DNA of 64,000 nt from Hyparrhenia diplandra (lineage: Eukaryota > Streptophyta > Magnoliopsida > Poales > Poaceae): assembly GCA_015847255.1 (NCBI GenBank), contig JADLZK010009398.1, forward strand, positions 248,001-312,000, given 5' to 3'. Position 1 is the first letter of the stretch; each line of letters starts with the position of its first letter. The notes beneath the pieces are model-generated. The model worked only from the letters and a program-made list of their open reading frames with translations. It searched no databases and was not told the DNA's origin. The translations under genes were made by a program, and so were the position numbers. Shown here in pieces: positions 44,596 through 57,700 of the stretch.

Positions 44596-46724
44596 GAGCA
44601 TCTCAAACAGTTTGGCAAATCATGTTGCCACCTACTTCTCCTCTCTCTCTCTCTCTTCTCCTTCCCATCAACATTTAATCAGCTTACAACTTGCTGTTTT
44701 ACATTTTAGTTTGGCATTTGCCCTGATTTGCTAACTCTCAAATTAAAATGGGAAGTCAAAGAAAATGTCATCTCCAACAGTTTGTCAATTTAGGCTTGGC
44801 AAAAGAAAAAAAGTGGGCTAAGAAAAGACCGGTAAAAGACCGGTAGTTGGCTTTCTGATCGCGCGTGAACAGCCGCCGCCATGCAACTTTGACCTTCGTG
44901 CGCAAGACCGCGCCGTTCAGCCGTCGTTCCTCCCTAGACAGGAGCACCAGATATCAGCATGACACATAATCCGATCACACACATACTTTGATCACATACA
45001 TACAGCGACGAAAGTCAAGAAGATACAAATGTTGGCATGTGGATCCTCGTGCTCCCAACAACCAGGATCCGACGAAAACGATGATGCTACAGCACATGCC
45101 CATGGAGGCATGGGCCCTGTTCGGCTGGCTGGTTGAACCCGGCCCGAAGCGATGTTTTCCTCTCACGTAAAACCAAGACCAGCACCCGGCCGATAACCGG
45201 CCCGGCGGTACTTTTTTCTCACAACAAACCAGCACCAGCCAACCCCACCGGCCCGGCCGAACAAAGCGATGGATCCGGGCGAACCTGTTGCGCGCATCCG
45301 CTTGCCACCGTGAGCCAGCGTCGCATGCCATCCGTAGGATGGAGACGCCGTTGACGGAGTGGCGCTGCCGTGGGACGAAGGCCCAGCCATCGAGATGCGA
45401 TGGGTGCCAGGCCACGCTTCATGAAGTGGCGGCGTCGCGGCGCGCGCTGGGAAGCCGCCACCACGCGGGCCATCGCGCGGCCGACTTCGCCGCGCCCCGG
45501 CCGGACTACGAGGGGCCGGGTGGGAGGAGGCGTCGTCACCCTATGCGGCGCCCGAGCCGAGGCCGGGGGGCGAGATCCCATCGCTTTGCGCATCACATCG
45601 GGGCCGCCGCTAGTGGATCGGTGATGGCGGGACGCCGGCGCCGGGCCTCGCCACCGCCCTCGCCCTAGTCCGCGCGAAGGGAAGGAAACAGACGCTGGGC
45701 CTTCCATCGCGAATGCCAAAGGTCCGATCGTAAAATTTGTTAACGCTCACTAAATTGCCAACTTCAAATATCACACGGTTGGAGAGAGTTTTTTAAAGCT
45801 TTTGGTAAAATTTGATAATGTCAACTCCAAATACCAAACTGTTAGCAAAATTTGAGAACGTCAACTCCAAATACCAAACTGTTGTAGTTGCACAAACAGT
45901 TTGGCAAATCAGGTTGACATTTTTTTTATTTTTGACAAAAACATTGAAACACACACATTTGGCAAATGACTTATAAATTTTGCCAAGTTGACATTTTTTA
46001 TTTTTGGCAAAAACATTGAAAACACCATTTGGCAAATGACTTATAAATTTTGCCAAGTTGCCCGATACTCGCTCTTTCCGTGCAAATATGTGGGTTGTTC
46101 TCCGCCGCACATCTGCTTTGTCGCATCGCCGACTTCTTCCCTACTGCGACGCGACCAAGCGGGGCTATGACGGAGGGATGCGACCGCCCCGATGAGGCTC
46201 GGCGGCGAAACACGCCGTCATCGCAGTGGGCGGCTGTTGGGCACACGCGGGCATGACCGCTGGTTACGCGAGGGCACCTTCTTCGAGACGGGACGGGCTG
46301 GGATGCAGCCACACACGCTAAGGAGTTCGTCTTCGTCGGTGAGCTCGAGCGGGCGAGGTGGACGGCATTGACGCTGTCGCACATCAATGGCGGCGCTGGA
46401 GACTCTATCGATCTCCTTCCGTCGTCGTGGACTCCATCAATCTCCCCCCCTCCTCTTGTCGTCTAAGAAAGAAGAAGGATGCAAATGCAATTTTGTTTCT
46501 CTTTCAGAGTTCGATACAAGATGTCTAAAGAGGGAATTTTTTTCAGATATGGGTTTACTTGTTTTGTGAAAAGTGTAGGGTTTCAAATGCGAATGCATTT
46601 TCCTTTTGCCAAATCTAAAATGACTATTGGAGATGGGTGTTCTTTTTTAACTTGACATATATTTTTAGAGTTGGCAAATCTTATGATTTGTCAAGTAAAA
46701 TTTAGCAAACTCACGGAGATACTC
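44596..46724. mobile_element. PIF/Harbinger-like non-autonomous element, 2.1 kb
   Basis: It starts GAGCATCTCAAACAGTTTGG and ends as the inverse of GAGTATCTCCGTGAGTTTGC, flanked by TAA (44593-44595 and 46725-46727). GAGCATCTC(C)AACAG termini with TWA duplications are common in grasses. The interior has repeated CAGTTTGGCAAAT words (45840-45910), a 74-bp tandem duplication and a GC-rich block 45020-45700. No transposase motif is found. The GC-rich block gives open frames on both strands that I do not accept as genes. Confidence 0.65.
45914..46057. repeat. Tandem duplication of about 74 bp
   Basis: Unit 45914-45987 is followed by 45988-46057. Both run from TTGACATTTTTT through ACATTGAAA to ATGACTTATAAATTTTGCCA and AGT. 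They differ mostly in A/T run lengths. Confidence 0.88.
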
Positions 46725-46837
46725 TAAATTTAACAGAGAAGGGTCACAAAAAAATGTGGATGTGAGTCAGTTGCACGGGGAAGGTTTATTCCTTGATTTG
46801 CGTCATTCCTCGAGCAACCAATGTTAATTGTTAACTA

Positions 46838-46986
46838 CTCCCTCTGTTGTAATTTGTAGTTCACTTTGGCTTTTCTAGATCCATTTCTTTTACCATGTAT
46901 CCGGGACGAGTGTATAACTAGGCGCATAGCAAAATCAATGTATTTAGAAAAACCAAAGTGAACTATAATTTGAAACGGAGAGAGAG
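46838..46986. mobile_element. Stowaway-like MITE, 149 bp
   Basis: TA-flanked (46836-46837, 46987-46988). Starts CTCCCTCTGTTGTAATTTG and ends TTTGAAACGGAGAGAGAG. Long inverted arms (AGTTCACTTTGGCTTTTCTA and AGAAAAACCAAAGTGAACTA) could fold into a hairpin. Confidence 0.88.
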
Positions 46987-47155
46987 TACTTGTTACTTCG
47001 GTACCTGTGAGACCAAATGACTAAAAGAGGAGTGAGTTTGGCTCTAAAAAATTTAGAGGAACAACCTCAACTCATATAAAGCGCTAAACCGTCTAGCACC
47101 TTAGAGCATCTTCAATATTTTGTCATTTTTCGACCCAAAACATGTTGCTTATCAC

Positions 47156-47160
47156 CCAAG
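47156..47160. repeat. TSD CCAAG of 4-kb solo LTR (left)
   Basis: CCAAG directly precedes the LTR start and recurs at 51207-51211. Confidence 0.9.
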
Positions 47161-50100
47161 TGTAACACCCCAGGTGTTAATTACCAGTTAAGCAATGGAT
47201 TTGGCCAAAGACAAGTGTATTAGTTCATGATCAAGTTGTCGGTCGAAAAGACGCGAGAGGAATCAAATTCGAAACTATCTCCCTTGTCGGAAACCCTAAT
47301 TTCAAACCCTAGTTTGTCCCCTTTTATTTTATTCAAAATTCATCAAGATTTTGGGTATGGTTATTAAAGTGAAAAGGTAGATTTTTCAAAATAGAGCAAA
47401 GTTGGTATTTTGAGTTTTCAAAGTTTAGTTCAAAATTTTCAAACAATTTTGAATTTTATTCAAACCCTATTTGCCCCCTTTTCAATATTTCAAAATTTAT
47501 GCAAAATTTGAGAAAACTTTCAAAAGCTAGTTTGTAGATCTTGTTGAGAGGAACAAAAGTCATGTACAAAGTTTTTTTCAAGTTGTTACATGATTTTAAA
47601 AGTAATTTTGAATTCAAATTTCAAAATTTGGAGATGCTTTTCAAAAAGTCATATTTCTAGGTAGATCTTGAAAATGCTCCAATTGTGAAATTTGTAGATC
47701 TTGAAAAATTAAGGTAAGTTGCTTTTTGGAGATTTTTGAGTTTAGTTCAAATTTTGAGAGTAATTTGCAAAATTCAAGTTGAAAGAGAAGGTCAAACTCG
47801 GGACTTAGAATTTTTCTAAGTTCGAAATTAGTGTCCGACAAGATCGACATCTCGCGTTCTCGAGATTTTGTTAAGCAACTTGAGTTGGACCAAAAATACG
47901 GATTTGAGTTTATGCTTTGAAGACCAACATATCAAAAGTTGAGATCGATCGGATTTGATTTGACAAGGTTTTGACAATCATTTCCAAGTATCATTAAGTC
48001 GTTGACAATGCAAGTTTTGGAGATGATTATCTCTTAATCTGGAGCAGTTAATGATCATGGGCCTGTTATGAAAAATGAAGGTTGATCAGTGGAGAACATT
48101 TTTGCCTCTTGGCCCATGTCGAGATTCGGCCCGAAATAGCCCAAAAGCGGCACCACAACCAGGCCCACTTTTTCATCCGCGGTGTTCGATGGAATTCCTA
48201 AAAGGGTGGCGTGTCCGTGCGCTGGCAACTTCGAGCGCCGGCGGCCATCGGACGCGTCCCTCGCCGTGGACGCCTTGGCCGGTGCTTTCGGCCGCCCGGG
48301 TTGGAGGCGAAGCGAAACCGAGCATGCCCGCCTCGCTCACCTCCTCTTCCCTCCTCCTCGTTCCTCGCCGGCGCCGCGGCCGTCTGCGCGCCGCCATGGA
48401 CGGCCGGCCGAGTTCCATGGCGCCACCATTTCTTTTCCATCCCAGCCACCACCATCCGCCTCGCGCGCATCCCCGCATCGCCTTCGCTCCGTTTTCGCCC
48501 TCCGGTAGCCTCCTCGCCAGGTGCCCGCGGCCGCGCCGACGCCCATTTGCCGCCGTGGGCGGCTGCCGCCACGGCCCGTCTTGGCGTGGGTCAGGCCTCT
48601 GGGCTACCTCAAGCCGGGCTGGGCCGCGCGGTTGCGGCTGGTGCCGTCTTGCCTCGCCGCCGTCGCCGTGGCGGGAAGCCGCCTCGCCGCCCGGTAGGTG
48701 TGCGCCGCCGCCGCCCCCGTCATCGCTCTGCTTCAACGAAGAAAGAAGAAGAGGAAGAGAAAAAGAAGTTGAGGAAGGACTTGTTTGTAAAATCGGAAAA
48801 CTCCGGGGAGCTAGGTGAGAAGTCTCATGACTCATATGAATAGTGTTTTGTACCTATTTATAATTTCATATAAGTCCAGGGTCTTTTTATAAAAGTGCTA
48901 AGTTAAGGTCGGATGGATGGGCGTTGGCCTAGGCCTTTTTCATTGTTCCTTTGGGCCGGCCTTGTTTCTGTTACTGATGGGCGGACCATGCACAGTGCAG
49001 GCCAAGCACAGTCTTTGGGCCAACTTCGGCCCCAAGGCCTTTTTCTTTTAGCAAATGAATTTTCAATTTCTATTTATATGAATAGTATCTGTTTTTGTTA
49101 TTTTTATATAAATTCAAGTAGTGCTTCTAAAATTCTGAAAATTTTTGTATAGCCTTTTCATGATGTCTAGTATTTATGAAAATTTTGAAACTTTGATTTT
49201 GAATAGTTCTTGCATGATTTAAAAATACAAATTTTAATTGAAAAATGCATCTTCCATGATTTTTAGAAAATAAAATATATTTCCAAAATTCATGAAAATT
49301 TATTTGGTGCTGTTTTATGATGTGACCTACTTGTACAAAAAGTTTGAAGCCATTTTAAAATGTTTAAATTATTTTCTATTTTATCTTTGTATTTATTTAA
49401 TTAGAAAATGAGATGATTAGTGACCTCGACTTAGGTTTTGTGTGACTTTCGGGTTGTTATGTGAACCCTAAACCATACACAATCAAATGGTCCTTGAGAA
49501 CTCCTTAGGCAATGGTGATGATATCTTGTAGAGTAGTTCAACAAGTTGGTTTTGTTGGGTTGCAACTTTATCGTGAAGGAAAGTTGTACTCAAGTGTTTA
49601 TCATTTTATGCATTCATCAAGCATCATGTTTACCATTCCATCATGCTAAAGCATGCATCATCATCTACGTGTAGAGTATACGAGAGTGAGATGGTTCATG
49701 ATGGTTGAGCCTCAAAGAAGATTCATTCATCCGAAGTGTTGGTGTCAAGTGTGACGTGGGTGGTCCAACTTCGGAATCTAACTTTTCCTCGCAACAGGCA
49801 AGCCCCGGTTCATTTAAACAATTCCTTGTGTTTTACAAAGCTTTATATCACCTTTGCTTTATGCTTTGCATTAGGTAGTAGGAGTTGAGTGATAACCTAA
49901 TTGATGCATTACCATTCCTTGTTATTTCAATATCTACCTTGATAACTTTGTTTTAGCTAAAATGCTAGTATGCTTAACTTGGCTATATTAGTTAGACTTT
50001 TGAGTCAAAATGTGACAATTCCCTTATGATAGCCCGAAGAGGCTTTTGATGAGAAAGGATGTTATATGAGAAAACCATTTGGGATATGGTGTTGAAATCG

Positions 50101-51206
50101 AGACCGGTCGGGTAATTTGCATTGAGAATGGAGTCTCGGTGTAGTATTTCCGGCTTGTCGATTAAGGACTTGAAACGTGTAAAGCATGTGGACCCGAGAC
50201 TATGGAGCATAATCGTGCTCGAGGTCGTTGGACCAATGGCACGTCTGTCATGGGTGTCATCCCATCACGGTCGACCCTAGTTAGGACACATACTCCGGTA
50301 AGCTTCGATCTTGGGGGTGTCAAATCGGAACGCATAACCGCCGCGCCCGGGAGTGGAGAGATGGCGGGAGTAACGTGTTACCCTCGTGGGTTAAAGTCCC
50401 GGATTGGAGGTGTACGGTACTCTCGGGTGGCGTGGGGACGCGGTTCCGTTTTGAGTATCCAAGAAAGGGTTGATATATGCAAGCTTAAGTGCTACATATG
50501 TCGTGTGGAAAGAACTCCCCAATTTGGGTTAATCGATTTCGAAATCGCCGTGCTTCTCGGATATGGAGACTTGGTTTCCCGCTTACATTGAGGTTTAATT
50601 ATGGAAGAGAAGAGATGGATTAAGTGATGAAATTTCTACAAGTGTTTGCTATAGTGTCAAATCACCTAGAATAGGTGAGAAACTAAATTGGGAATAAAAT
50701 GTTGAAAGTAAGGATTCACTATTAGTAAGCTTTTACGCAAAAGAGTCCTTGCTTCTTGCTAAGCCTTACCTTGATTCCTATTAGACCAAAGCATTCCCGA
50801 GTCTTCTCCTATTTTCTTTAGTCGGGTAAGTCTTGTTGAGTACTCCCCGTACTCGGGGTTTGTTGACCTCATTTGCAGTCTTGACTCGTCTTTGTTTAAC
50901 CAAGGTTATGTCGGTGGGCACGACATGATCTGGTTTATCTTCGATTCTACCTAGCTTCCGCAATTAAGTTAAGTTTACTTAAATGTAACTTACTCACATT
51001 TTGTAAAATTTAATGTTATTATTCTTCCGCACTCGATCCATATTTTTATAACAAATGTTGTAATGTTGTAGCTACTCCTTTGTTGATCCCTGGTATGAGA
51101 TATCAACGGGGGCTTCTTAAGTTATCGGGTGTATCTCGCACATTTGTCCGAGGTCTTTGGGGCAATGACAGTGCGGGTGGGCCCGTAATTAGGAGGTTCT
51201 GTTACA
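47161..51206 (+). repeat. Very long solo LTR, 4,046 bp
   Basis: It starts TGTAACACCCCAGG and ends GGTTCTGTTACA, giving the inverted ends TGTAACA/TGTTACA, and is flanked by the 5-bp duplication CCAAG. There is no PBS, PPT or pol motif inside. TGTAACACCCC starts and sequence such as GAGTACTCCCCGTACTCGGG near 50838 are typical of Tekay/Del-type gypsy LTRs, whose LTRs reach several kb; the family is inferred. A GC-rich island (48170-48740) lies inside. It has overlapping open frames on opposite strands (48075-48818 and 48835-48173) of Arg/Pro/Ala composition, which I do not treat as genes. Confidence 0.85.
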
Positions 51207-51211
51207 CCAAG

Positions 51212-52170
51212 TTTCTTATGCTATACTAAACTATCGAATTTGAACAAGTCCTTAGCAAGATTTCACGGCATATGTAGTCAAGAATAAAAGAATTTTTTTT
51301 TAGGAAAGCCTATGCCGGCCTCTTTCGTGCAATGGTGCGTGTCACTCAAAATTTTAAGGGTTATTTTGATTGGTACCATTGTAATTCTTGGAACTTTGAA
51401 ATGTACCATTACTCTTTTTCAAAAAAAAAAAAAAAATGTACCATTACAATTCGTATATTTTGAGATGTACCATTACAATTTAGTGTTTCATGGAGCAATA
51501 CCATTATCTATATGTGTTAACGACTTGGGCCCAATGTTAGGTGTTAAAGTCACGCACGTATTTACGTATGGGACGTCTTCGGCCTTGTCTCAATCGTGAA
51601 ATAGGCAGCGACACTGGACATCACCTTCTATTTCTCACCTTGCTCTCTCTATCTCTCGATGACGGCGCTATGGCGGCTCGACGTCGCCTAAACCCTAGCT
51701 GTTGGTGACACGGAGGGGCGTGCGGACGAGCTCTAACTGTCATCCTTGACCTCGTCCGCTCGGCGCGTCCGACCTTGCCCGCGCGCCATCCCACCCGCCT
51801 CCGGCCTTTGTTCTGGCGTCACTCATGCGGGCGCGGCGGCCTGGCCTTGGCCACACTATCCCGCCCGCCTCCGTGCTCGCCCTCGCGGTCTCACCACGCC
51901 ATATCCGGTCGATGGAGTTGAAGCACGGAGCCTGAAGTTTCACTTCCACTGTACAAGTAGAAGAGAAGCCTGAAACCTGAAGGTGCTTTATATGAGTAGA
52001 AGAGAAGGCAACAAGTTTTAGTTGCTTTTGTTATTGGCTTTGTAGGTGTTTTGGTTGGTGTCTAGGTCGCTGGATCGTGGAAGTGAACTAGTTTTATGTA
52101 GATTTGCCAATGTGTTGTGTGACTGTATGTTGTCTCTCATGTTATCTTGTGTTCCGTGAAATCAATGTAT
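51212..52170. other. Intergenic sequence with A/T-run repeats
   Basis: TGTACCATTAC-type words recur near 51400-51490 around a poly(A) run. A GC-rich stretch (51660-51910) has no supported ORF. Confidence 0.45.
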
Positions 52171-52171
52171 A

Positions 52172-54095
52172 AAAATTGACATATATAGGTAAATGCCCGT
52201 GCGTTGCTACGAGTTTTAAAATCCACACCAACCCATACATTTTTCTGGGTAACACATATATGAAAGGAATATCTTATGTGCATTATGATTTTTGATTTGA
52301 GTATAGACATAGGTAATCGAAACACTTTTATGGTCAAAAAATTGTAATGCAAGAACACCTTGTAGTTCACTTCAGCTAACACCTCCTTAATTGGAAGCTA
52401 ATTAGATTAAAAGTGTGCCTAAGTTGTTTTAGATTGTCGTGTTGATATATTTGTGAATTGGTATGCTTCAAATCCACATCCAAACAAATACACTATATTG
52501 TATAAGGCAATCTAAGATGCATTGCCATAAACATACACGACACTGATCTGCAGGACGAAGTTGATGAATCGGTGCTCCTGTCTTCACAAATCATACTTCC
52601 AATAGAAAGGTGCACCAATAAGGTGGTTCAAGCCTGACGAGAAAAATAAACATGTAGCAATTAGGTTAAACATTGGCCCTGCCATAATCAAATGAATTGT
52701 TATAATTCTACAGAGCTGAACAAAGAGATTGGAGGCAGCACAACCATGCATGCTATCTGAATACATCGGAGATAGCACAACAATGGTATTGTGCCAAAAC
52801 TAATAAATAAATTTATCAATCATTTTTTTAGGCAATATATTCATTGATATGCAATAGGCATATGTGAGACCTCCAACTGCTAGGGAACAGCAATCAGGGG
52901 CATTTGTTGAAGCATGCTGCTATTGCCCCACAAGAATTTTGATCTTACCTCCGTCCTCTAGTTCAACTCCACCACTGCATTTGTCAGCTGCCTATTCAGT
53001 TATCACTGATGAACCAGATTGGTCACGTGGTCTCGTTCATGCACAACTCAATCATTTGCATCCAGAGGCGTCATGTCGAATCACTTGGATTCACTTCCAT
53101 TATGTTACGGCCGAATCACTTGGATTCACTTCCATTATGTTACCTGCGTCCAAACTTCATCAGAACAGAACTGGGCATGTAAAGGTTGATTAAACTGCTA
53201 CGATATTTCTTCTATAAAATAAATACAGTGTCACCTAAACATGCTGACGATATTTCCTAACAAAATGGCACATTCTTTTATAACACACAAACAAGCATAG
53301 CGATTTGCGAAACGATGGTACTTACACATGTTCACCATCATAGTGGGATCTGGGAAGGAGCCAATTATCAGGTATCAGGTATTCATGTGATCGGTAACCA
53401 TGTAGACGAGGCCTGCAGCCTACAGAGATTGGATTACCATTTACCAACTTGACCACCACGGCTGATTGACCATCTGCACATCCAGCCCTAAGGCGATGGA
53501 AAAAGTCAAACCTCGACAACTGATGAAATATATAGGAGATACTTATACCGCACTCAGATGCTCTGAAGAAGAGAGATCACATATCCAGCGACCTCCACCT
53601 CAGCCGGTTGCCTGGCAGATCCTGATGCCGGCGCTTCCCCTAGTCTGGATGCGCGATAGGGTTGGAAGGCAGCGGCGCGGGCGAGAGCAAGGGGAGGTCG
53701 CGGAGGCGGCGGCGGCGCGGGCGAGCGCGAGGTGAAAAACTGCCGGAGGGCGAGCGCGTGGGGGGTGGTGTGGCTGGTACGGACGAGTGGGGCGGCGGCC
53801 GCGGCCGTGTCCGCGGTGGGCAGGCGGCGGCGGGGCGCTGTGGCTCCTGCGGTGAGGACGGGGTGTGGTTTGGACGAGCGGTTGCTAGAGCGCGGGGACT
53901 TTGCATGCGCGAGGGGAGCGGGCGAGGCTGGAGTGACGGGGGCTTTGCATGCGCGAGAGGAGTGGGTTTGAGGGGCTGGAGCGGGGCGGTTGCTGGAGCG
54001 CCGGGGACTTCCGAGGGGGAGGCAGGGTGATTTGCCGGATTGACGATTTACTTTGAGGCTTTTTAGTAGTATAAGATGTGCCATATGTTGCACGG
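52172..54095. mobile_element. Possible transposon carrying gene-like fragments
   Basis: The left edge TATATAGGTAAATGCCCGTGC followed by GTTGCTACG is a phrase repeatedly seen at transposon ends in grasses. The right edge CTTTTTAGTAGTATAAGAT is a typical partner. The interior has a GC-rich block (53620-54030) that looks like a promoter or first exon on the minus strand, and a 65-codon minus-strand frame at 53519-53322 (RFDFFHRLRAGCADGQSAVV). The superfamily and exact ends are not established. Confidence 0.35.
53077..53143. repeat. 35-bp tandem duplication
   Basis: CGAATCACTTGGATTCACTT then CCATTATGTTAC occurs twice in a row (starts at 53077 and 53112). Confidence 0.9.
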
Positions 54096-54153
54096 TAGCA
54101 TATATATCTTTTAATCTAAAAAAAGATCACAAAGTTCATATGAAAATGAGTAA

Positions 54154-54563
54154 GCAACTCTAGCAGTTCCCCATTTGTTCTTTGGCAATTACCCTTGTTT
54201 ACCAACTCCTAAATTCAAATGCCAAATTAAAAAGAGCTCATCTCCAATAGTTTAATTCACTTGCTAAACTTAGATCTAACTTACATTAGAAACCCCGAGA
54301 GAAAAAAATAAAATTATGTTTATGTACTTCCGCCTCTTGAAAACTTCCGTTAGGGAACCCCGAGGAAAAACAAAATTATGTTTATGCCCTTCCATCTCTT
54401 CTAATACGTGCGGACGCGCCGTGAATACCAAACGTCGAGCGCCGTATTTTTGCACGCAGGGTCTGATTTGCCAACTCCAAATGCCAAACCGTTGGGAGAG
54501 TTTTTGAAGTTTTTTTTAGCAAAATTTGAGAATAACAACCAAATGGCAAACTGTTGGAGTTGC
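54154..54563. mobile_element. PIF/Harbinger-like MITE upstream of TTC27
   Basis: The left end GCAACTCTAGCAGTTCCCCA and the right end, whose reverse complement is GCAACTCCAACAGTTTGCCA, form imperfect TIRs. Flanks are TAA and TAG. The interior has CCAACTCC and GGCAAA words like those of the element at 44596. It ends about 210 bp upstream of the TTC27 start codon. Confidence 0.65.
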
Positions 54564-54775
54564 TAGGCCCAAGCGGCGCATACCTAGAGAATGACATTTA
54601 TCATACAAATGAATGTTTAATTATAACGGTATGTCTTCATCAAAGTTTAAGAATTGTAATGGCAAATCAAATAACGGCAGATATTGAACCCTAGTAAACC
54701 CCACCGCCGCCCACCGCCGTAACGGGCGCCGGACGCAGTCTGCTCACTTCCCGCCCCGCGTTCGCCGCCACAGCC

Positions 54776-57700
54776 ATGACTTGCGCCACCCGGCGCCCCG
54801 GCTTCCTCCGCGAGGCCGAGCTCCGCCTCCTCCGCTGCACCCTCCCTGCCCCGCCCTCGACCCCGCCCCCACCCGCTTCCCCTCCAACTGGGCATCCGCT
54901 CGGCCCCGCCGCCGCCTCTGCGCTCGCCGCCGTTGAATCTGGCGACTACGAGGCTGCGCTCGCCGCCGCTGCGCCACACCTCCTTCCGGCCTCCGCCTCT
55001 TCTGGGCCTCCCGGCTCTGCCGCACAGTTCTACGCCGACCTAGGTGCCTCCGCTCGGGCGTTCCTGCTGGGGATGGGGACGGGGAGCGGCAGGAGAGGGG
55101 TTCGAGTGCAGGTGCGCGGTTGTGCTCTCCGCTGCGGTGGCCGCGCTGCTCGCGTTCACGCAACAGAACGTGACTGGGTGAGTTAGCTTCTGGGTTTTGT
55201 CTCTCTTTAGTTATTATTTTTTATTATATGATTAGGGAAAGCCATTGCTCACTGTGTAGTGTGTGCGCATAGTTCGGCAAACAACTTAGTAGAAGAAACG
55301 TTAGATTTTATATCCTGGGATCCTTTTGATCAATGACAGCTGGGATATAGTCTTAAGCATTGGTCCAACATAATGTGATGGCCTGATGGGCCAGTTCCTT
55401 TTAGCCTCTAGAATTAACCTTCTGTAAATTCGATCACAGGTTTTAAAGGCACTTCGAATTTGCTGGCATAGTAGAATATCGTTGCATTTTGCCAAATATA
55501 GATATTATTTAACTTGTTCCTGAATGTTGACTTATAGGAAACAAAAATGGGAATACTCTTGATTGCTAGCATGTGTACATGTCAGTCAGATGGATGTAGT
55601 TGGACGAACTGGTGTTTCTATATGATGATATAGTACATTGTATTCTGTCTGATATTCTGCTGCCATATCTAGTTGTGATACATTCTTCCATTATTGCAAA
55701 TGACATGACTCTATCAAATCTGATTTACCTTTATGTTAATCTAAGCCTGTTGGATTTTTTGGAAGTTACTTTTTAATATATATATATATTTGCTTTTCAA
55801 AATTACTTTTAGGCCTCAAAGGAACTTTCCCACTTTTCCTTTCTGGATTCCATCTTTTGATGAAAAATGCTATAGTAATCTTGAGACATATGGGATGCCT
55901 GGGCTTCTGACAATTTAACTTCTTTTGGTTCTCATGTTCATGGGAAATTTTCACTCTTGCAGGTATGTATGTTGAGGTTGGCTCATTTATTTTCTCTATT
56001 TATGTCTTAGAATTTAATATATTGGTTATAGTTATGTTCTCCTGTTATTTTTTTGTTCAATTCATGAACACCTCCCCTATGGCCTTTCCATAATCAGTTA
56101 ATCTATGTTTTGAAATAACATGTCATTGATGAAAGACTTGGATGGCGGGTTTTGAGCTTTGGGAAATGGAAAAATTATAGTAGCTGAAGTTTATGTGGGT
56201 GTCGGCTGTGTGGGGGTTGTCTAAAGCCACTCCTTAACTTTTCTTAATATAATGATACACAACTCCCCTGCGTGTTCGACAAAAAAAAAGTTTATGTGGG
56301 TCTCATATAGCATTTTTATTGAGCATATGTTACACCATCTTGGGTACTAAGGTTAGTCATGTGAACTATGCCAGACTGTAGCCTGATTAGTGCAAGTTTG
56401 TCAATTTTTAGCACATAATGTTATGAAAGTTTAAAATGAGAGATTGACGACAACACAACATTTTTAAAGATGGACATCCATGTCATATGCTGACATCTAT
56501 CTGTCTTAGATGTTTCTTTATGAAGAACCACAAATTCATTATATCTACAGCAGCAAATTCCTCCACCAAACATATTTGAATCCTGGATGGAGTCCTGATC
56601 ATTCTTTTTTTTTTTTTTTTGAGATTACACGGTATAACGCAGACGCTCACAACACGCACGCACACTCACCCCTATGAACACACGTACGCAAACCCTACCC
56701 CTATGAGGCTTTGAAGGACTGAGCCGACAAATCTTCAAGTTCACGAAATCACCACAGGCGCCTCGCTATGCATACCGCTGGAAATTCCTGGATAAATCTA
56801 GGATAATGTGTCGCACCCAGGATTTGAACCCTGGGTGGGAGCCCCTAGCAAATGGCCTTTGCCATTGTGCTGTGAGCTCCTTGACAAAGTCCTGATCATT
56901 CTAACTCTCTACACTACTAATGTAGTATTACATTGTCTGAATTGTAAAGTGCATCATACAGTTTTACTGTTTTTTTTTATTATGCTTTTAGCATATTTGT
57001 AGACACAGGCCCTTAGCTTGTGCCCATACTTCATAGGACTTGTCTTTTATTTGTGCCTATAGTCTAGTACCAGTCTTGCAATTGGCTGTACTTGTGTTGA
57101 AATCAAGACAATTTCTGTGATCAAAAGCTTTGATTTGTATTGAGCCTTTTAGTACCGTAGAAGGTGACAAAGTGTCTGATTTTGTTTATTCATTGCCAAA
57201 TTTAGCAGACACAAAAACGTCTGTCTTCCTGGTTTTGTATTTACAGTATTTTGAGTTTCTATTGTATTCTTTTTGCAGTTCATTGTCTTCGCAAAGCTTT
57301 TTGTTTACCAGTCTACAGAGTCTGGATCTCTCTCACAGTGTGTCATGGTGGTTGTTTAGAATATCAATGCTCCAGCAGAACATCTTGGATGAGTTATCGT
57401 CGTCTTTGTTTGACCAAGTGCAAGTGTACAAGAATAAGATGTTGGACCATTTTGGTGAACTGGAAAAGGTTTCTACCTACTGGGATTATTTACTGTCTGA
57501 TGGAGAAGGCTCTTATTTTGTTTCAGCTGCTTTCTTAGAGGCTGGAATTGCGGAATACAAATATGGTCATGTTGATGCTTCAAGGTCTCTTTGTCACTCT
57601 CAGTTTGAGAGCTTTAAATTTCCTCATAATATTTGTTTTTGCTCAAGGTCACACACTCACGCTACTAGATTTACAGGATTCTTATTACTCAGGATTACCA

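Noticed and set aside
45219..45719. 166-codon minus-strand ORF and its + strand overlap
   Set aside because: GC-rich filler of a PIF-like element, open on both strands, no motif.
48075..48835. 247-codon + strand and 220-codon minus-strand overlapping ORFs
   Set aside because: Both come from the GC-rich island of the 4-kb solo LTR. Arg/Pro/Ala-rich frames open on both strands are expected from such composition.
53554..54093. 179-codon minus-strand ORF
   Set aside because: Pro/Ala/Ser/Arg-rich translation of a GC-rich block with overlapping frames. More like a UTR or promoter fragment than a protein.
56780..56890. Possible tRNA gene
   Set aside because: The B box and tRNA-like head belong to a SINE with a poly(A) tail and 15-bp TSD. 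It cannot fold as a complete tRNA within a normal length.
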